The position numbers and the translations under genes are program-made. From Methylosinus sp. H3A (GTDB taxonomy: Bacteria; Pseudomonadota; Alphaproteobacteria; Rhizobiales; Beijerinckiaceae): a stretch of DNA of 64,000 nt. The stretch covers positions 620,001-684,000 of the forward strand of contig NZ_JADNQW010000005.1 in NCBI RefSeq assembly GCF_015709455.1, written 5' to 3'. The notes under the pieces were generated by a model. The model saw only the letters and a list, made by a program, of their open reading frames with translations, did not search any database and had not been told where the DNA came from. Of the stretch, positions 17,586 to 28,118 are shown in pieces (position 1 is the first letter of the stretch; each line of letters begins with the position of its first letter).

Positions 17586-18185
17586 TCAGACCGGCCGGCC
17601 CACCGGCGATGGATCGCTGTCGAGCCGGGCGAAGAGGAGATGGTCGCGCCATTGGCCGTTGATATTGAGATAGGCCCGCGCGAAGCCCTCCTGCTTGAAG
17701 CCATTGCGCTCCAATAGGCGGATAGAGGCGGCGTTGGACGGCAGGCAGGCGGCCTCTATGCGGTGCAGGCGTTGACGATTGAAGGCGTAGTCGAGCGCCG
17801 CCCGCACGGCGCGGGACATATAGCCCTTGCCGGCATAGGGCTCGCCCATCCAATAGCCGAGCGTCGCCGCCTGGGACACGCCGCGCCGCACATGGCCGAG
17901 CGTCAGCCCGCCGACGAGAACATCATCCGCCTCGCGGAAGACGAAGAAGGAATAGGCCTCGTCGCGGGCCATCTCCTCGGCATGACGACGCACGCGATAA
18001 CGGAAACTCGCGCGGGTGAGATCATCCGAGGGCCAGCTCGGCTCCCAGGGCGTCAAAAAGGCGCGGCTGCGCTCCCGGAGCGAGGCCCAGGCGACGAAAT
18101 CGCGCATCTCCGAGCCGCGGAGATAGACGCCATCGCCGCGCAGCGCCAGATCGCGATAGGCGGGGACGAGGCCGAAGAGCGCCAT
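17586..18185 (-). CDS. GNAT N-acetyltransferase, RimJ/RimL-like
   Basis: The 199-residue protein has the RimJ/RimL pattern: an N-terminal VYLRGSEMRD, the FVFREADDVLVGG strand, GYWMGEPYAGKGYMSRA with the acetyl-CoA-binding loop, and the C-terminal NAASIRLLERNGF plus LNINGQWRDHLLFA. RimJ-type enzymes acetylate protein N-termini such as S5; other members act on small molecules. It starts 10 bp after the thrC stop, so it is co-transcribed with thrC, a neighbourhood common in Rhizobiales. Confidence 0.88.
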   Translation of the reverse strand: MALFGLVPAYRDLALRGDGVYLRGSEMRDFVAWASLRERSRAFLTPWEPSWPSDDLTRASFRYRVRRHAEEMARDEAYSFFVFREADDVLVGGLTLGHVRRGVSQAATLGYWMGEPYAGKGYMSRAVRAALDYAFNRQRLHRIEAACLPSNAASIRLLERNGFKQEGFARAYLNINGQWRDHLLFARLDSDPSPVGRPV

Positions 18186-18195
18186 GGCCGTCCTC

Positions 18196-19608
18196 TCACG
18201 CCGCTGCGCGCGCCGCGCGGGCGCGCTCGGAAATAAAGGTCGCGACCTTCGTCACATCATTGTCGAGCACGGTGAAGCGCTCCTGCGCGGTCAGAATATG
18301 CGCGAGATGCTCGGGCAGCGGCGGCCTCTTGCCGATCGCCTTCTCGACCGCATCCGGGAATTTCGCCGGATGGGCGGTGGCCAGAGAGATGATCGGAGTC
18401 GAGGGGTCGATGGCCAGACGCTTTCGCGCGGCATGCACGCCGGTCGCCGCATGCGGATCGAGAATATAGCCGGTCTCGCGATAGGTGCGGGCGATCTCTT
18501 CCGTCGTATCCGCCTCATATGCGGAGCTCGCCTCGAACTCGGCGCGAATGGATTCGAGCGGCGCCGAAGCGACGGTGAAGCCCTTCGACTGCTCCAGCGC
18601 GCCCATGAGCCCACGAATCTGCGCGGCGTCGCGACCATAGGCGTCGAACAGCAGACGCTCGAAATTGGACGAGATCTGAATATCCATGGACGGCGATTGC
18701 GTCGGCGTCACCTCACGCAATTCATAGCGCCCGGTCGCGAGCGTGCGCGCGAGAATGTCATTGGCGTTCGTGCCGATGACGAGGCGGCCGACCGGCAGGC
18801 CCATGCGCTTGGCCACATAGCCCGCGAGCACATCGCCGAAATTGCCGGTGGGGACGGCGAAGCTCACTTCGCGCGCAGGCGCGCCGAGCGCGACGGCGCT
18901 GGTGAAGTAATAGGCCGTCTGCGCGACGACGCGCGCCCAATTGATGGAATTGACCCCCGCGAGTCCGACGCTCTCGCGGAACGGACGATCACGGAACAGC
19001 GATTTCAAGATCGACTGCGCGTCGTCGAATGAGCCTTCGAGAGCGATGGTGTGGATATTGTCGGCCGCCACCGTCGTCATCTGCCGGCGCTGCACATTGG
19101 AGACGCGCTCATGCGGATAGAGGATGAAGACGTCGACGCGCTCCAGCCCGGCAAAGGCCTCGATCGCCGCCGCCCCGGTGTCGCCGGAGGTCGCGCCGAC
19201 GATGGTGGCGCGCAGATCGCGTCTCGCCAGCACCGCATCCATCATGCGCCCGAGCAATTGCATGGCGACGTCCTTGAACGCCAGCGTGGGCCCGTGGAAC
19301 AGCTCGAGGACGAAGAGATTTTCGGCGATCTGCGTCAGCGGCGCGATGGCGCGATGGCGGAAGCCCGCATAGGCGCCATGCGTCAGCGCGCGCAGCGCCT
19401 CGCCGGTGAAGGCCTCGCCGAGGAAAGGCGCGATGATGCGCGCGCTCGCCTCTTCATAGGGAAGCCCGGCGAGAGCTGCGATGTCGCCGCGCCCCAGCTC
19501 CGGATAGGAGATGGGCGCATAGAGACCGCCGTCGGAGGCGAGGCCGGCGAGGAGAATTTCTTCGAAGGCGAGCTCGGGAGCTTCGCCGCGTGTGGATATG
19601 TAGCGCAC
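18196..19608 (-). CDS. thrC: Threonine synthase
   Basis: ThrC is a PLP enzyme converting O-phosphohomoserine to threonine. The 470-residue length and N-terminus (YISTRGEAPELAFEEILLAG) are typical of the longer bacterial form. The PLP lysine is in HGPTLAFKDVAMQ, and SGDTGAAAIEAF and SINWARVVAQTAYYF are conserved. Its pathway partner thrB lies about 27 kb away at 46951. It follows SURF1 by 138 bp in the same direction and is followed closely by the GNAT gene. Confidence 0.97.
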   Translation of the reverse strand: MRYISTRGEAPELAFEEILLAGLASDGGLYAPISYPELGRGDIAALAGLPYEEASARIIAPFLGEAFTGEALRALTHGAYAGFRHRAIAPLTQIAENLFVLELFHGPTLAFKDVAMQLLGRMMDAVLARRDLRATIVGATSGDTGAAAIEAFAGLERVDVFILYPHERVSNVQRRQMTTVAADNIHTIALEGSFDDAQSILKSLFRDRPFRESVGLAGVNSINWARVVAQTAYYFTSAVALGAPAREVSFAVPTGNFGDVLAGYVAKRMGLPVGRLVIGTNANDILARTLATGRYELREVTPTQSPSMDIQISSNFERLLFDAYGRDAAQIRGLMGALEQSKGFTVASAPLESIRAEFEASSAYEADTTEEIARTYRETGYILDPHAATGVHAARKRLAIDPSTPIISLATAHPAKFPDAVEKAIGKRPPLPEHLAHILTAQERFTVLDNDVTKVATFISERARAARAAA

Positions 19609-19746
19609 GGCGTCTCTTCTAACCCGCCGACCGGGCGCCGGGAAAGTCCGAAGGCGCCGAAAGTGGGCGAGAGCCGGTCTTCGCGCCCTTTGCGTCTTCG
19701 CGGGGTTTTCGTCGCCGAGACGCCGCGCGCGCGACGAATGGCCGCG

Positions 19747-20475
19747 TCAGCGCTGCTTCAGCCGCCCCGCCGCATAGAAGGCGAAGCCGCCGGCCACCGC
19801 CGCCGCCAGCGAGAACCAGGTGATGGCGTAGGAGAGGTGATTATTGGCGAGCTCGATATTGTGATCATAGACGCGCGGCAGGCCATGCGCCGGCGCGGCG
19901 GGGTCTAACTCCAGAATGAAAGGCGCGGCGTCGGAAAGGTTCAGATAGGCGGCGAGAGCGCCCGCGTCGCTCGTGTAGAAAAGCCCCTCCTGCGGCGAAT
20001 CGGCGGGCGTGAAGAGATTGCGCGCCTGCGGGCCGCGCAGCAGGCCGGTGAGCGCGATTTTGCCCGAGGGCTCGCGCTTGCGCGTCGCGTCCCCGCGCAG
20101 GGAGAGCGGCAGAAAGCCGCGATCGACGAGCACGGCCCCGCCGTCGTCGAGCAGGAAGGGCGTGATCACGCGATAGCCCGGCTCCACGCCCGCGCCCGAC
20201 GGCGGCGGCGAAAAGATCAGCGCCTCGCGCGCGAGATCGAAACGGCCAAAGATGCGCGCATGGAGGAAGTCATAGTCATTCGGCGAGAGATTCGTCCATT
20301 GTCCTCGCGGCGGGGCCTCGGCCGGCGCGGCCGCGGCGCGCGTCTCCACGCGGGCGATCAGCGCCTCTTTCCAGGCGAGGCGACGCAGCTGCCAGACGCC
20401 GAGGCCGGCGAGCAGCGCCACCATGACCGCGGTGAAGAGCGCCGGCCCGAGAAGAGCGCGCGCCTCAGTTCTCAT
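19747..20475 (-). CDS. SURF1-family cytochrome oxidase biogenesis protein
   Basis: The 242-residue protein has the SURF1 layout: an N-terminal membrane helix (FTAVMVALLAGLGVWQLRRL), a periplasmic domain with FDLAREALIF, GYRVITPFLL and VLVDRGFLPL, and a C-terminal helix (ITWFSLAAAVAGGFAFYAAG). SURF1 helps insert heme a into oxidase subunit I. It overlaps the preceding DUF983 gene by 11 bp and closes the oxidase cluster before thrC. Confidence 0.95.
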   Translation of the reverse strand: MRTEARALLGPALFTAVMVALLAGLGVWQLRRLAWKEALIARVETRAAAAPAEAPPRGQWTNLSPNDYDFLHARIFGRFDLAREALIFSPPPSGAGVEPGYRVITPFLLDDGGAVLVDRGFLPLSLRGDATRKREPSGKIALTGLLRGPQARNLFTPADSPQEGLFYTSDAGALAAYLNLSDAAPFILELDPAAPAHGLPRVYDHNIELANNHLSYAITWFSLAAAVAGGFAFYAAGRLKQR

Positions 20476-20845
20476 CGGCCCTGTGGCCTTCCTCCGCCTT
20501 GTTGAAATATTGCAGCGCGATCAGCAGACTCTTGGCTGGCCGCAGCAGGCCGGCGCAGACGATGACCGTCAGCGGCAGAAAGATCAGCCCATGCACCCAA
20601 TAGGGCGGCGAATAGGCGACTTCGACATAGAGCGCGGCGCCGACGACGATGAAGCCGGCGATGGTCATCACGAAAACGGCCGGCCCGTCGCCCGAATCGG
20701 CGAAGGCGAGATCGAGCCCGCAGACCTCGCAGGCGGGCGCGAGCTCCAGGAAGCCGCTGAACACATGCCCCTTGCCGCAGCGCGGGCAGCGACCGAGCAG
20801 GCCGGCGACATAGGGCGAGACGGGAGGATATTCGTCGGCGGCCAT
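20465..20845 (-). CDS. DUF983 family membrane protein
   Basis: From ATG 20845 this is a 126-residue protein with a treble-clef-like zinc site (LGRCPRCGKGHVFSGF and ACEVCGLDL, four Cys) followed by two membrane helices (VFVMTIAGFIVVGAALYVE; WVHGLIFLPLTVIVCAGLL). DUF983 genes sit beside cox genes in most Rhizobiales and presumably aid oxidase assembly, though the biochemical role is not established. An upstream in-frame Met at 20887 lies in repeat DNA and is rejected. Confidence 0.92.
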   Translation of the reverse strand: MAADEYPPVSPYVAGLLGRCPRCGKGHVFSGFLELAPACEVCGLDLAFADSGDGPAVFVMTIAGFIVVGAALYVEVAYSPPYWVHGLIFLPLTVIVCAGLLRPAKSLLIALQYFNKAEEGHRADEN

Positions 20846-20860
20846 GATTGTCCTATCCCT

Positions 20861-20963
20861 TAGAGCGTTTCCAGCCGAAGTGGACACCGGTTCGGCGTTG
20901 GAGGCGCGTCAAAACAAAAGCATAGAGTCTTTCCGTGTTTCAATGAAACACGGAAAGACTCTA
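20861..20963 (+). repeat. Structured ~105-bp dispersed element ending in an 18-bp perfect hairpin
   Basis: The element starts TAGAGCGTTTCC, holds GAAGTGGACACCGGTTCG and CAAAACAAAAGCA, and ends in TAGAGTCTTTCCGTGTTT, loop CAATG, and its exact complement (20923-20963). It lies between ctaE and the DUF983 gene. Related copies occur at 30023-30129 (minus), 35026-35123 and 46333-46390. Confidence 0.75.
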
Positions 20964-20990
20964 GCGAGGGCGAGAGGGCGTCGAAACGTA

Positions 20991-21021
20991 AGAAGCGCCG
21001 ACGTTCCCCGCCGGCGCTTCT
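20991..21021 (-). terminator. Hairpin after ctaE
   Basis: AGAAGCGCCG and CGGCGCTTCT form a perfect 10-bp stem with an 11-nt loop, 28 bp past the ctaE stop on the minus strand. The following T-richness is weak, so it may be an attenuator or mRNA-stabilising hairpin between ctaE and the DUF983-SURF1 genes. Confidence 0.5.
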
Positions 21022-21048
21022 TTCAGAAGCCGAAATGGGCCCGGTCGC

Positions 21049-21912
21049 TCATTCCATATGGCCGCCCCAGTTGCCCCACACGTAAATGGAGGCGAACAGG
21101 AACAGCCAGACGACGTCGACGAAGTGCCAATACCATGCGGCGAACTCGAAGCCGAGATGCTGCTCGGGCTTGAACTGGCCGACATAGGTGCGCACGAGGC
21201 AGACGATGAGGAAGATCGAGCCAACGATCACATGGAAGCCGTGGAAACCGGTCGCCATGAAGAAGGTCGCGCCATAGACCGAGCCTTTGAAGGCGAAGGG
21301 CGCATGGGCGTATTCATAGGCCTGCACGCAGGTGAAGATGAGACCGAGCGCGATGGTGGCGAGGAGGCCCTTCTTCAGCGCGCCGCGATCATTGTGCAGC
21401 AGGCCGTGGTGGGCATAGGTGAGCGTCGCGCCGGAGGTCAGCAGGATCAGCGTGTTGAGCAGCGGCAGATGCCAGGGATTGAGCACCTCTATCCCATGCG
21501 GCGGCCACACGCCCTGGAACAGCTCGGTGCGCGTGACCATCTGCGGATCGGCCGGGAAGATCGCCGAATTGAAGAAGGCCCAGAACCAGGCGACGAAGAA
21601 CATCACCTCGGAGAGGATGAAGAGGATCACGCCATAGCGGTGATGCAGCTGCACGACCGCGGTATGATGCCCCTCGTGCTCGGCCTCGCGAATGATGTCG
21701 CCCCACCAGGACCACATGGTGAAGAGAATGCCCGCGAAACCGGCGCTGAACAGGAGCGGGGCGCCGATCTTGACGCCGAGCAGCGGCAGGCCCTTCATCC
21801 AATAAATGGCGCCGATCGCGGTGAACAGCGCGGCGATCGAGCCGACGAGCGGCCACGGGCTCGGATCGACGAGATGATAATCGTGATTTGGTTTCGCGTG
21901 TCCGTCCGACAT
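21049..21912 (-). CDS. ctaE: Cytochrome c oxidase subunit III
   Basis: Subunit III of the aa3-type oxidase, an inner-membrane protein of seven helices that stabilises subunit I and holds lipids near the proton entry. The 287-residue protein starts MSDGHAKPNHDYHLVDPSPW and shows FFVAWFWAFFNSAIFP, VWPPHGIEVLNPWHLPLLNT, HGFHVIVGSIFL and WYWHFVDVVWLFLF, all family hallmarks. ATG 21912 is chosen because GAGGA lies 8 bp upstream; Met at 21918 is too close to it. Confidence 0.97.
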   Translation of the reverse strand: MSDGHAKPNHDYHLVDPSPWPLVGSIAALFTAIGAIYWMKGLPLLGVKIGAPLLFSAGFAGILFTMWSWWGDIIREAEHEGHHTAVVQLHHRYGVILFILSEVMFFVAWFWAFFNSAIFPADPQMVTRTELFQGVWPPHGIEVLNPWHLPLLNTLILLTSGATLTYAHHGLLHNDRGALKKGLLATIALGLIFTCVQAYEYAHAPFAFKGSVYGATFFMATGFHGFHVIVGSIFLIVCLVRTYVGQFKPEQHLGFEFAAWYWHFVDVVWLFLFASIYVWGNWGGHME

Positions 21913-22024
21913 GTTCATTATCCTCGAGATTTCGCCGGCCGGGCCGGTCTCGTTCACTGGGCTCCATTCGCTAGGGATGGTTCGCCCCGCCGCGGACGCC
22001 CCCCGTCGCATTCTCGTTTTCTTC

Positions 22025-22618
22025 TCAAGACTTCGGCTTCGTCGCCTGCTCGCTCGCCGCCTCCTTGGGCTTCTTGGTGGCGAAGAAAGAATAGGAGAGC
22101 GTGATCTCCTCGACGCGATTCATCGTCTCGTCGGCCTCGAGCGCCGGATCGAGGAAGAACACCACCGGCCATTCGGCGCTCTCATGCGGCGCGAGCTTTT
22201 GCTCCGAGAAGCAGAAGCAGGCGAGCTTGTCGAAATAGGCGCCGGCCTGGTCCGGGCTGACATTATAGGCGGCGACGCCGCTCGTCTCGCGATCGGAGAG
22301 ATTGACGACCTTGTAATAGACCGTCGCCGTCTCGCCCGTGCGGACCACGATGCGGGGCGTCTCCGGCTCGAAGCGCCAGGGCAGATCGCGCGCGACATTG
22401 GCGTCGAACCGCACGCCCAGCCGCCGCTCGCCGGGCTTGGCCGGCGCGAGCTTGGCGACCTGCGTGGTGCCGCCATAGCCCGTGGCCGAGCAGAAGGCGC
22501 GATAGAGCGGGACCGAGGCGAAGGACAGGACCAGCATGGCCACGGAGCCGACGAGCAGCATCCCTGCGCCTTTGCCGGCGCGGCGTCCGCCCTGTTTCTC
22601 TGTGCGATCCTCGCTCAT
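22025..22618 (-). CDS. ctaG: Cytochrome c oxidase assembly protein CtaG/Cox11
   Basis: Cox11 inserts copper into the CuB site of subunit I. The 197-residue protein has an N-terminal anchor (MLLVGSVAMLVLSFASVPLY), the RAFCSATGYGGTT segment, and the copper-binding CFCF motif in LACFCFSEQKLAP, then PVVFFLDPAL. It lies between the CoxF-like gene and ctaE, its usual place. Confidence 0.96.
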   Translation of the reverse strand: MSEDRTEKQGGRRAGKGAGMLLVGSVAMLVLSFASVPLYRAFCSATGYGGTTQVAKLAPAKPGERRLGVRFDANVARDLPWRFEPETPRIVVRTGETATVYYKVVNLSDRETSGVAAYNVSPDQAGAYFDKLACFCFSEQKLAPHESAEWPVVFFLDPALEADETMNRVEEITLSYSFFATKKPKEAASEQATKPKS

Positions 22619-22625
22619 GCCGACC

Positions 22626-22811
22626 TCACCCCGCCCGCGGAACGACGTTGCCGCCGAGCTTCACAATGGTGACGAAATAGAAGAGCGCCACGAATAGCGC
22701 CACGGCGACGCCGATCGCTATGTTGCGCGCGCGGCGGCTCTTCGCTTGCTCGGGCGTGAGGACGACGCCCTCTCGCCGCTCGGATGTGTCTTCGGGTCGA
22801 CCGATCGTCAT
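22626..22811 (-). CDS. Small single-helix oxidase-cluster protein (CoxF-like)
   Basis: A 61-residue protein with a charged cytoplasmic N-terminus and one membrane helix (IAIGVAVALFVALFYFVTIV), ending KLGGNVVPRAG. Proteins of this size and layout occur between ctaB and ctaG in Rhizobiales and are called CoxF. Function is unknown, possibly an assembly factor. It is 7 bp upstream of ctaG and 12 bp after ctaB, so clearly part of the operon. Confidence 0.85.
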   Translation of the reverse strand: MTIGRPEDTSERREGVVLTPEQAKSRRARNIAIGVAVALFVALFYFVTIVKLGGNVVPRAG

Positions 22812-22823
22812 GGGTTCCTCCGC

Positions 22824-23762
22824 TCAAGCGAGCCAGGACGAGAGGACAATAAGCCTCTCGACCACCAGAACCATGAACAATAGGGACAAATAGACGATGG
22901 AGAAGAAGAAGAGGCGCATCGCGGCGCGGCGCGCCGGCTCGCCGTCCCGGCGCAGATAGACCTCGATGGCGCAGGCGATCAGCGTCGCGCCGAGCAGCAG
23001 CGCCACGACGCCATAGACCGGCGAGGCGAAACCCAGGAGATAGGGCGCGACGCCGATGGGCGCGAGCGCGATGGAATAGGCGAGAATCTCGAGCCGAGTG
23101 CGCGTTTCGCCACGCACATTGGGCAGCATGGGAATGCCGGCGCGGCCATATTCCTCGCGCTTGACCAGCGCCAACGCCCAGAAATGCGGCGGCGTCCACA
23201 TGAAGATGATGCCGAACAGCACGACGCTGGAGAGATCGACGGCGCCAGTCGCCGCGGCGAAGCCGACGACGGGCGGCAGAGCGCCGGCCGCGCCGCCGAT
23301 GACGATATTCATCGGCGTCGAGCGCTTCAGCCACATCGTATAGACGACGACATAGAAGAAGATGGTGAAAGCGAGCAGCGCCGCGGCCAGCCAATTGGCG
23401 ACGAGGCCGAGCGTGAACACCGCCATGATGGACAGGAACAGGCCGAAGGCGAGCGCCTCCTGGCGGCCGAGCCGGCCCGCCGGAATCGGACGGCGGCGCG
23501 TGCGCGTCATCAGCCCGTCGATATCGGCGTCGTACCACATATTGAGCGCGCCGGACGCGCCGGCGCCGACGGCGATGGCGAGCAGCGAGGCGAAGGCGAG
23601 GAAGGGGTGCGGCGCGGAGGGCGCCAGCAGAATGCCGGCGAGCGCCGTGAACACGACGAGCGACATCACACGCGGCTTCAGCAGAGCGAAATAATCGCCG
23701 GGGGCCGCGACGGGCGCGCGCGGGGCCGAAGCGTCGTCGATGATGAAGGAGGCGTCGCTCAT
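22824..23762 (-). CDS. ctaB: Protoheme IX farnesyltransferase (heme O synthase)
   Basis: CtaB farnesylates heme b to heme O, the precursor of heme a for the aa3 oxidase. The 312-residue protein is a UbiA-superfamily membrane enzyme with two Asp-rich motifs ([19 protein letters not shown] near residue 75, and the later region around [13 protein letters not shown]), plus [16 protein letters not shown] at the N-terminus. ATG 23762 (MSDASF) is used; the frame runs upstream into the ctaD end. Nine or so helices are expected. Confidence 0.96.
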   Translation of the reverse strand: MSDASFIIDDASAPRAPVAAPGDYFALLKPRVMSLVVFTALAGILLAPSAPHPFLAFASLLAIAVGAGASGALNMWYDADIDGLMTRTRRRPIPAGRLGRQEALAFGLFLSIMAVFTLGLVANWLAAALLAFTIFFYVVVYTMWLKRSTPMNIVIGGAAGALPPVVGFAAATGAVDLSSVVLFGIIFMWTPPHFWALALVKREEYGRAGIPMLPNVRGETRTRLEILAYSIALAPIGVAPYLLGFASPVYGVVALLLGATLIACAIEVYLRRDGEPARRAAMRLFFFSIVYLSLLFMVLVVERLIVLSSWLA

Positions 23763-23848
23763 TCTCGTTCTCGTTCCAACGTCCTCGGGGAGATCGGATC
23801 GTTCATGTCGTCGGGCCGCGCCATTGCGCCGCGGCCCGACGAATCGCG

Positions 23849-25555
<1,707 letters not shown>

Positions 25556-25581
25556 TTACGGCTCGGAAAATCGCTCGACGT

Positions 25582-26460
25582 TCAGCGGGCGTCGCGCTCG
25601 ACGGCGACGCGCACGCGCCCGTCGTCGGCTTTGGCGAACTTCTTCTTCGCCTCGACCAGCCATTCGGCGTATTTCTCCTTGGAGACGACGCGGATGGCGG
25701 CCGGCATGAACGCATGATCCTTGCCGCAGATCTTCGAACACTGGCCGTAGAAGAGGCCTTCCTTCTCGGCCTTGAACCATGTCTCGTTGAGACGGCCGGG
25801 CACCGCGTCGATACGGATGGTGAAGGCCGGAATGGTGTAGGAGTGGATCACATCCGAGGCGATCACTTGCAGCTTGACCACCTCGCCGACCGGCACGACC
25901 GCCTCATTGTCGACCGAGAGCAGGCGGACGTCGCCATTCTCGGGCTTCAGATCCGCGTCGGGCTTGAGAAACTGATCGAAGGAGAAGCCGCCGCCTTGAT
26001 CCTCCGGATAGGCGTAGGACCAGTACCATTGATTGCCGGTGACCTTGATCGTCACCTTCGGCTCGGGGATCTCCATCTGATGCGCCAGCAGACGGAAGGA
26101 GGGGATGGCGATGAACACCAAAATCAGCACCGGCACCAGCGTCCAGACGATCTCCAGCCCGGTGTGATGCGTCAGCTTGGAGGGAACGGGGTTGGCGTGC
26201 TCGTTGAACCGCCAGCAGACATAAATGAGAAGACCCAGAACGAAGAGACCGATGAAACTGATGATGGGAAGCAGAACGACATTATAAAAAAATTGCGTCT
26301 CGGCGCCGACCTCGGTCACCGTCGCCGGGAGGCCTAGGCCGCCCGGAGTGGGCTGGCCCAACACCTCGGCGGATGCGACCCCTGCGAGCAGGAGGAGGGA
26401 ACATATGGCGCCGGCCGTCAAGGCTGCGCGGCGGAATGTGGGTCGTCTGCCGATGAGCAT
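25582..26460 (-). CDS. ctaC: Cytochrome c oxidase subunit II
   Basis: Subunit II carries the dinuclear CuA centre that takes electrons from cytochrome c. The 292-residue protein has a signal peptide (ending LLLAGVASA), two helices (about residues 55-130), the aromatic VTGNQWYWSYAYPE region, and a periplasmic cupredoxin with ASDVIHSYTIPAF and the CuA ligands CSKICGKDHAFM. It is the first gene of the minus-strand oxidase operon; an AGAGG site precedes the ATG. Confidence 0.98.
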   Translation of the reverse strand: MLIGRRPTFRRAALTAGAICSLLLLAGVASAEVLGQPTPGGLGLPATVTEVGAETQFFYNVVLLPIISFIGLFVLGLLIYVCWRFNEHANPVPSKLTHHTGLEIVWTLVPVLILVFIAIPSFRLLAHQMEIPEPKVTIKVTGNQWYWSYAYPEDQGGGFSFDQFLKPDADLKPENGDVRLLSVDNEAVVPVGEVVKLQVIASDVIHSYTIPAFTIRIDAVPGRLNETWFKAEKEGLFYGQCSKICGKDHAFMPAAIRVVSKEKYAEWLVEAKKKFAKADDGRVRVAVERDAR

Positions 26461-26805
26461 GAAGATCGCCTCTCGGACCTCAGGAACAAGGTCGTTATGA
26501 TTCTGTTATCCGGTTGTTTTGATCGAGCCGAACCCGCCACAAATCCGGCCCGTCAGGTATTCCCACGCGGGTTCAACCACAAACGGCGTTGCCGCGCAAT
26601 CGCTGCGGCGCCACAGTCTGCCTGACAAAAAGTCGCGCCACCCCCCTATGCGCAAAATTGCGGCGTCGGCGCCCTACCGCTTGACAGGCGCCGGCCATTT
26701 GCTACGCAGAGCCCCAACCTCGAGATTATTCGCAACGCCCAGTTTTGGCCGGGTTTCGACGCTAAGGGCCATTTGAATCCGCATCGAACGAAACATGGAG
26801 CGAAA
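26461..26805. promoter_or_regulatory. Divergent promoter region between ctaC and the ialB-like gene
   Basis: For the plus strand, TTGACA (26681-26686) and TACGCA (26703-26708) lie 16 bp apart, a good -35 and weak -10, about 100 bp before the ialB-like ATG. The ctaC side has an AT-rich patch (26495-26520) without a clear consensus. No gene is seen in this 345-bp gap. Confidence 0.45.
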
Positions 26806-27339
26806 ATGAGGCCGCACGCCGCCGTTCTCCGGCTCGCGAGGTTGCGACATGTGGTCGCGGGGCTGGTTTTCGCAGTCGCAGCATGGGCGACGGCCTCGCC
26901 CGCCACCGCGCAAGGCGCGGTCAAATCCAAATTTGGCGACTGGGAGATTCGCTGCGAGACGCCTGCCGGCGCCGCCGCCGAGCAATGCGCTCTGATTCAG
27001 AGCGTGGCTGCGGAGGACAAGGCCAATGTCAATCTGGTCGTCGTCGTGTTGAAGACGAGCGACGGCAAGAGCCGGCTGCTGCGCGTCATCGCGCCGCTCA
27101 ATGTGCTTCTCATCAAAGGCCTCGGCCTCACCATCGACAAGACCCGCATCGGCGACACGGGCTTCGTGCGCTGCCTGCCCTCCGGCTGCGTCGCCGATGT
27201 CGTCATGGACGATGCGCTCGTCGATCAACTCAAGAACGGCAAGACCGCGACTTTCGTCATCTATTTGACTCCGGACGAGGGCGTCGGCCTGCCGCTGTCG
27301 CTGGCCGGTTTCAAGGAGGGATTCGCCAAACTGCCGTGA
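26806..27339 (+). CDS. Invasion-associated locus B (IalB) family protein
   Basis: From ATG 26806 (after GGAGCGAAA) the 177-residue protein has a signal peptide (VVAGLVFAVAAWATASPATA) and an IalB domain starting KSKFGDWEIRCETP, with conserved Cys pairs (CETP...CALIQ; FVRCLPSGCVADV). IalB proteins are periplasmic or surface-exposed proteins named from Bartonella but common in free-living Rhizobiales, where their role is unclear. A Met 11 codons upstream is possible but lacks a ribosome site. Confidence 0.9.
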   Translation: MRPHAAVLRLARLRHVVAGLVFAVAAWATASPATAQGAVKSKFGDWEIRCETPAGAAAEQCALIQSVAAEDKANVNLVVVVLKTSDGKSRLLRVIAPLNVLLIKGLGLTIDKTRIGDTGFVRCLPSGCVADVVMDDALVDQLKNGKTATFVIYLTPDEGVGLPLSLAGFKEGFAKLP

Positions 27340-27375
27340 TGGCGGTAAGGCGTGCGTCGAGAGGGATGGAGCGCC

Positions 27376-27412
27376 CCTCCCCCGCTCCGCGGGAGAGGGC
27401 CGGGGGCAAGCG
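27376..27412. repeat. Short GC-rich inverted repeat (GCGGGAGAGGG type)
   Basis: CCCCTCCCCCGCTCCGCGGGAGAGGG forms a hairpin related to the element at 13357-13541. It lies between the ialB-like gene and the next exported protein. Confidence 0.4.
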
Positions 27413-27458
27413 CGAGCCTTCGAGCAAAGCAAGACTTCGAGCAGAGGGTGAAAGGCCG

Positions 27459-28118
27459 ATGGACACGGGACGGATGATGCCGCGCTTTTTCACGATTCTC
27501 TCGATTTCCGCGCTGACGGCGGGACTCGCGGCGGGTGGAGCCCGCGCCTTCGACATTCCCAATCCCCTCTCGGTCTTCGGCGGCGACGAGACGGAGCAGC
27601 AAAAGTCGGACAGGCCCGTGCAGGCCGCGCCCGGCGCAGCGGTCGATTGTCCCGAGATCCTCATCGACACCGGCGCCGCCACGCTGCGCGCGCCGCCGGG
27701 GGCGGATAATTCCTCGGTTCGCTATCAGCTCTCGCTATTGCATCTTGCGCGCGAATGCTCGGTTTCAGGAGACCAGATTCTCATCAAGGTCGGCGTCGAG
27801 GGGGCGGCCGTGCTCGGCCCCACCGGCCAGCCGGGCTCGTTTTCCGGCACGCTGAAGATCGCCGCGCGGCGGCAGAAGGACGAATCGATCCTCGCCTCCA
27901 AGAGCTATCACGTCTCGGCGAGCGTGCCCGCAGGCGCCGCACGCGGCGAGTTCCGCGTGATCTCGGAGCCGCTGTCGGTCCCCTATCTCGGCGCGCAGGC
28001 TGCCGACGACTATGAGATTCTCGTGGGCTTCGAAGGCGGCGCCGCCGACAAAGCCGCGCCGGCGCAAAAGCGCCGCAAGCGCCACGCCCGCACCCCTACA
28101 GAAGCTTCCCCGGATTGA
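27459..28118 (+). CDS. Exported hypothetical protein
   Basis: ATG 27459, after AAAGG, gives 219 residues with a signal peptide (FTILSISALTAGLAAGGARA) and a mature domain with CPEILIDTGAATLR, HLARECSVSGDQILIKVGVEG and a C-terminal basic tail (KRRKRHARTP). Two Cys may form a disulfide. The pattern resembles conserved alphaproteobacterial periplasmic proteins of unknown function. Its 3' end overlaps the convergent flavin oxidoreductase gene by 23 bp. Confidence 0.75.
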   Translation: MDTGRMMPRFFTILSISALTAGLAAGGARAFDIPNPLSVFGGDETEQQKSDRPVQAAPGAAVDCPEILIDTGAATLRAPPGADNSSVRYQLSLLHLARECSVSGDQILIKVGVEGAAVLGPTGQPGSFSGTLKIAARRQKDESILASKSYHVSASVPAGAARGEFRVISEPLSVPYLGAQAADDYEILVGFEGGAADKAAPAQKRRKRHARTPTEASPD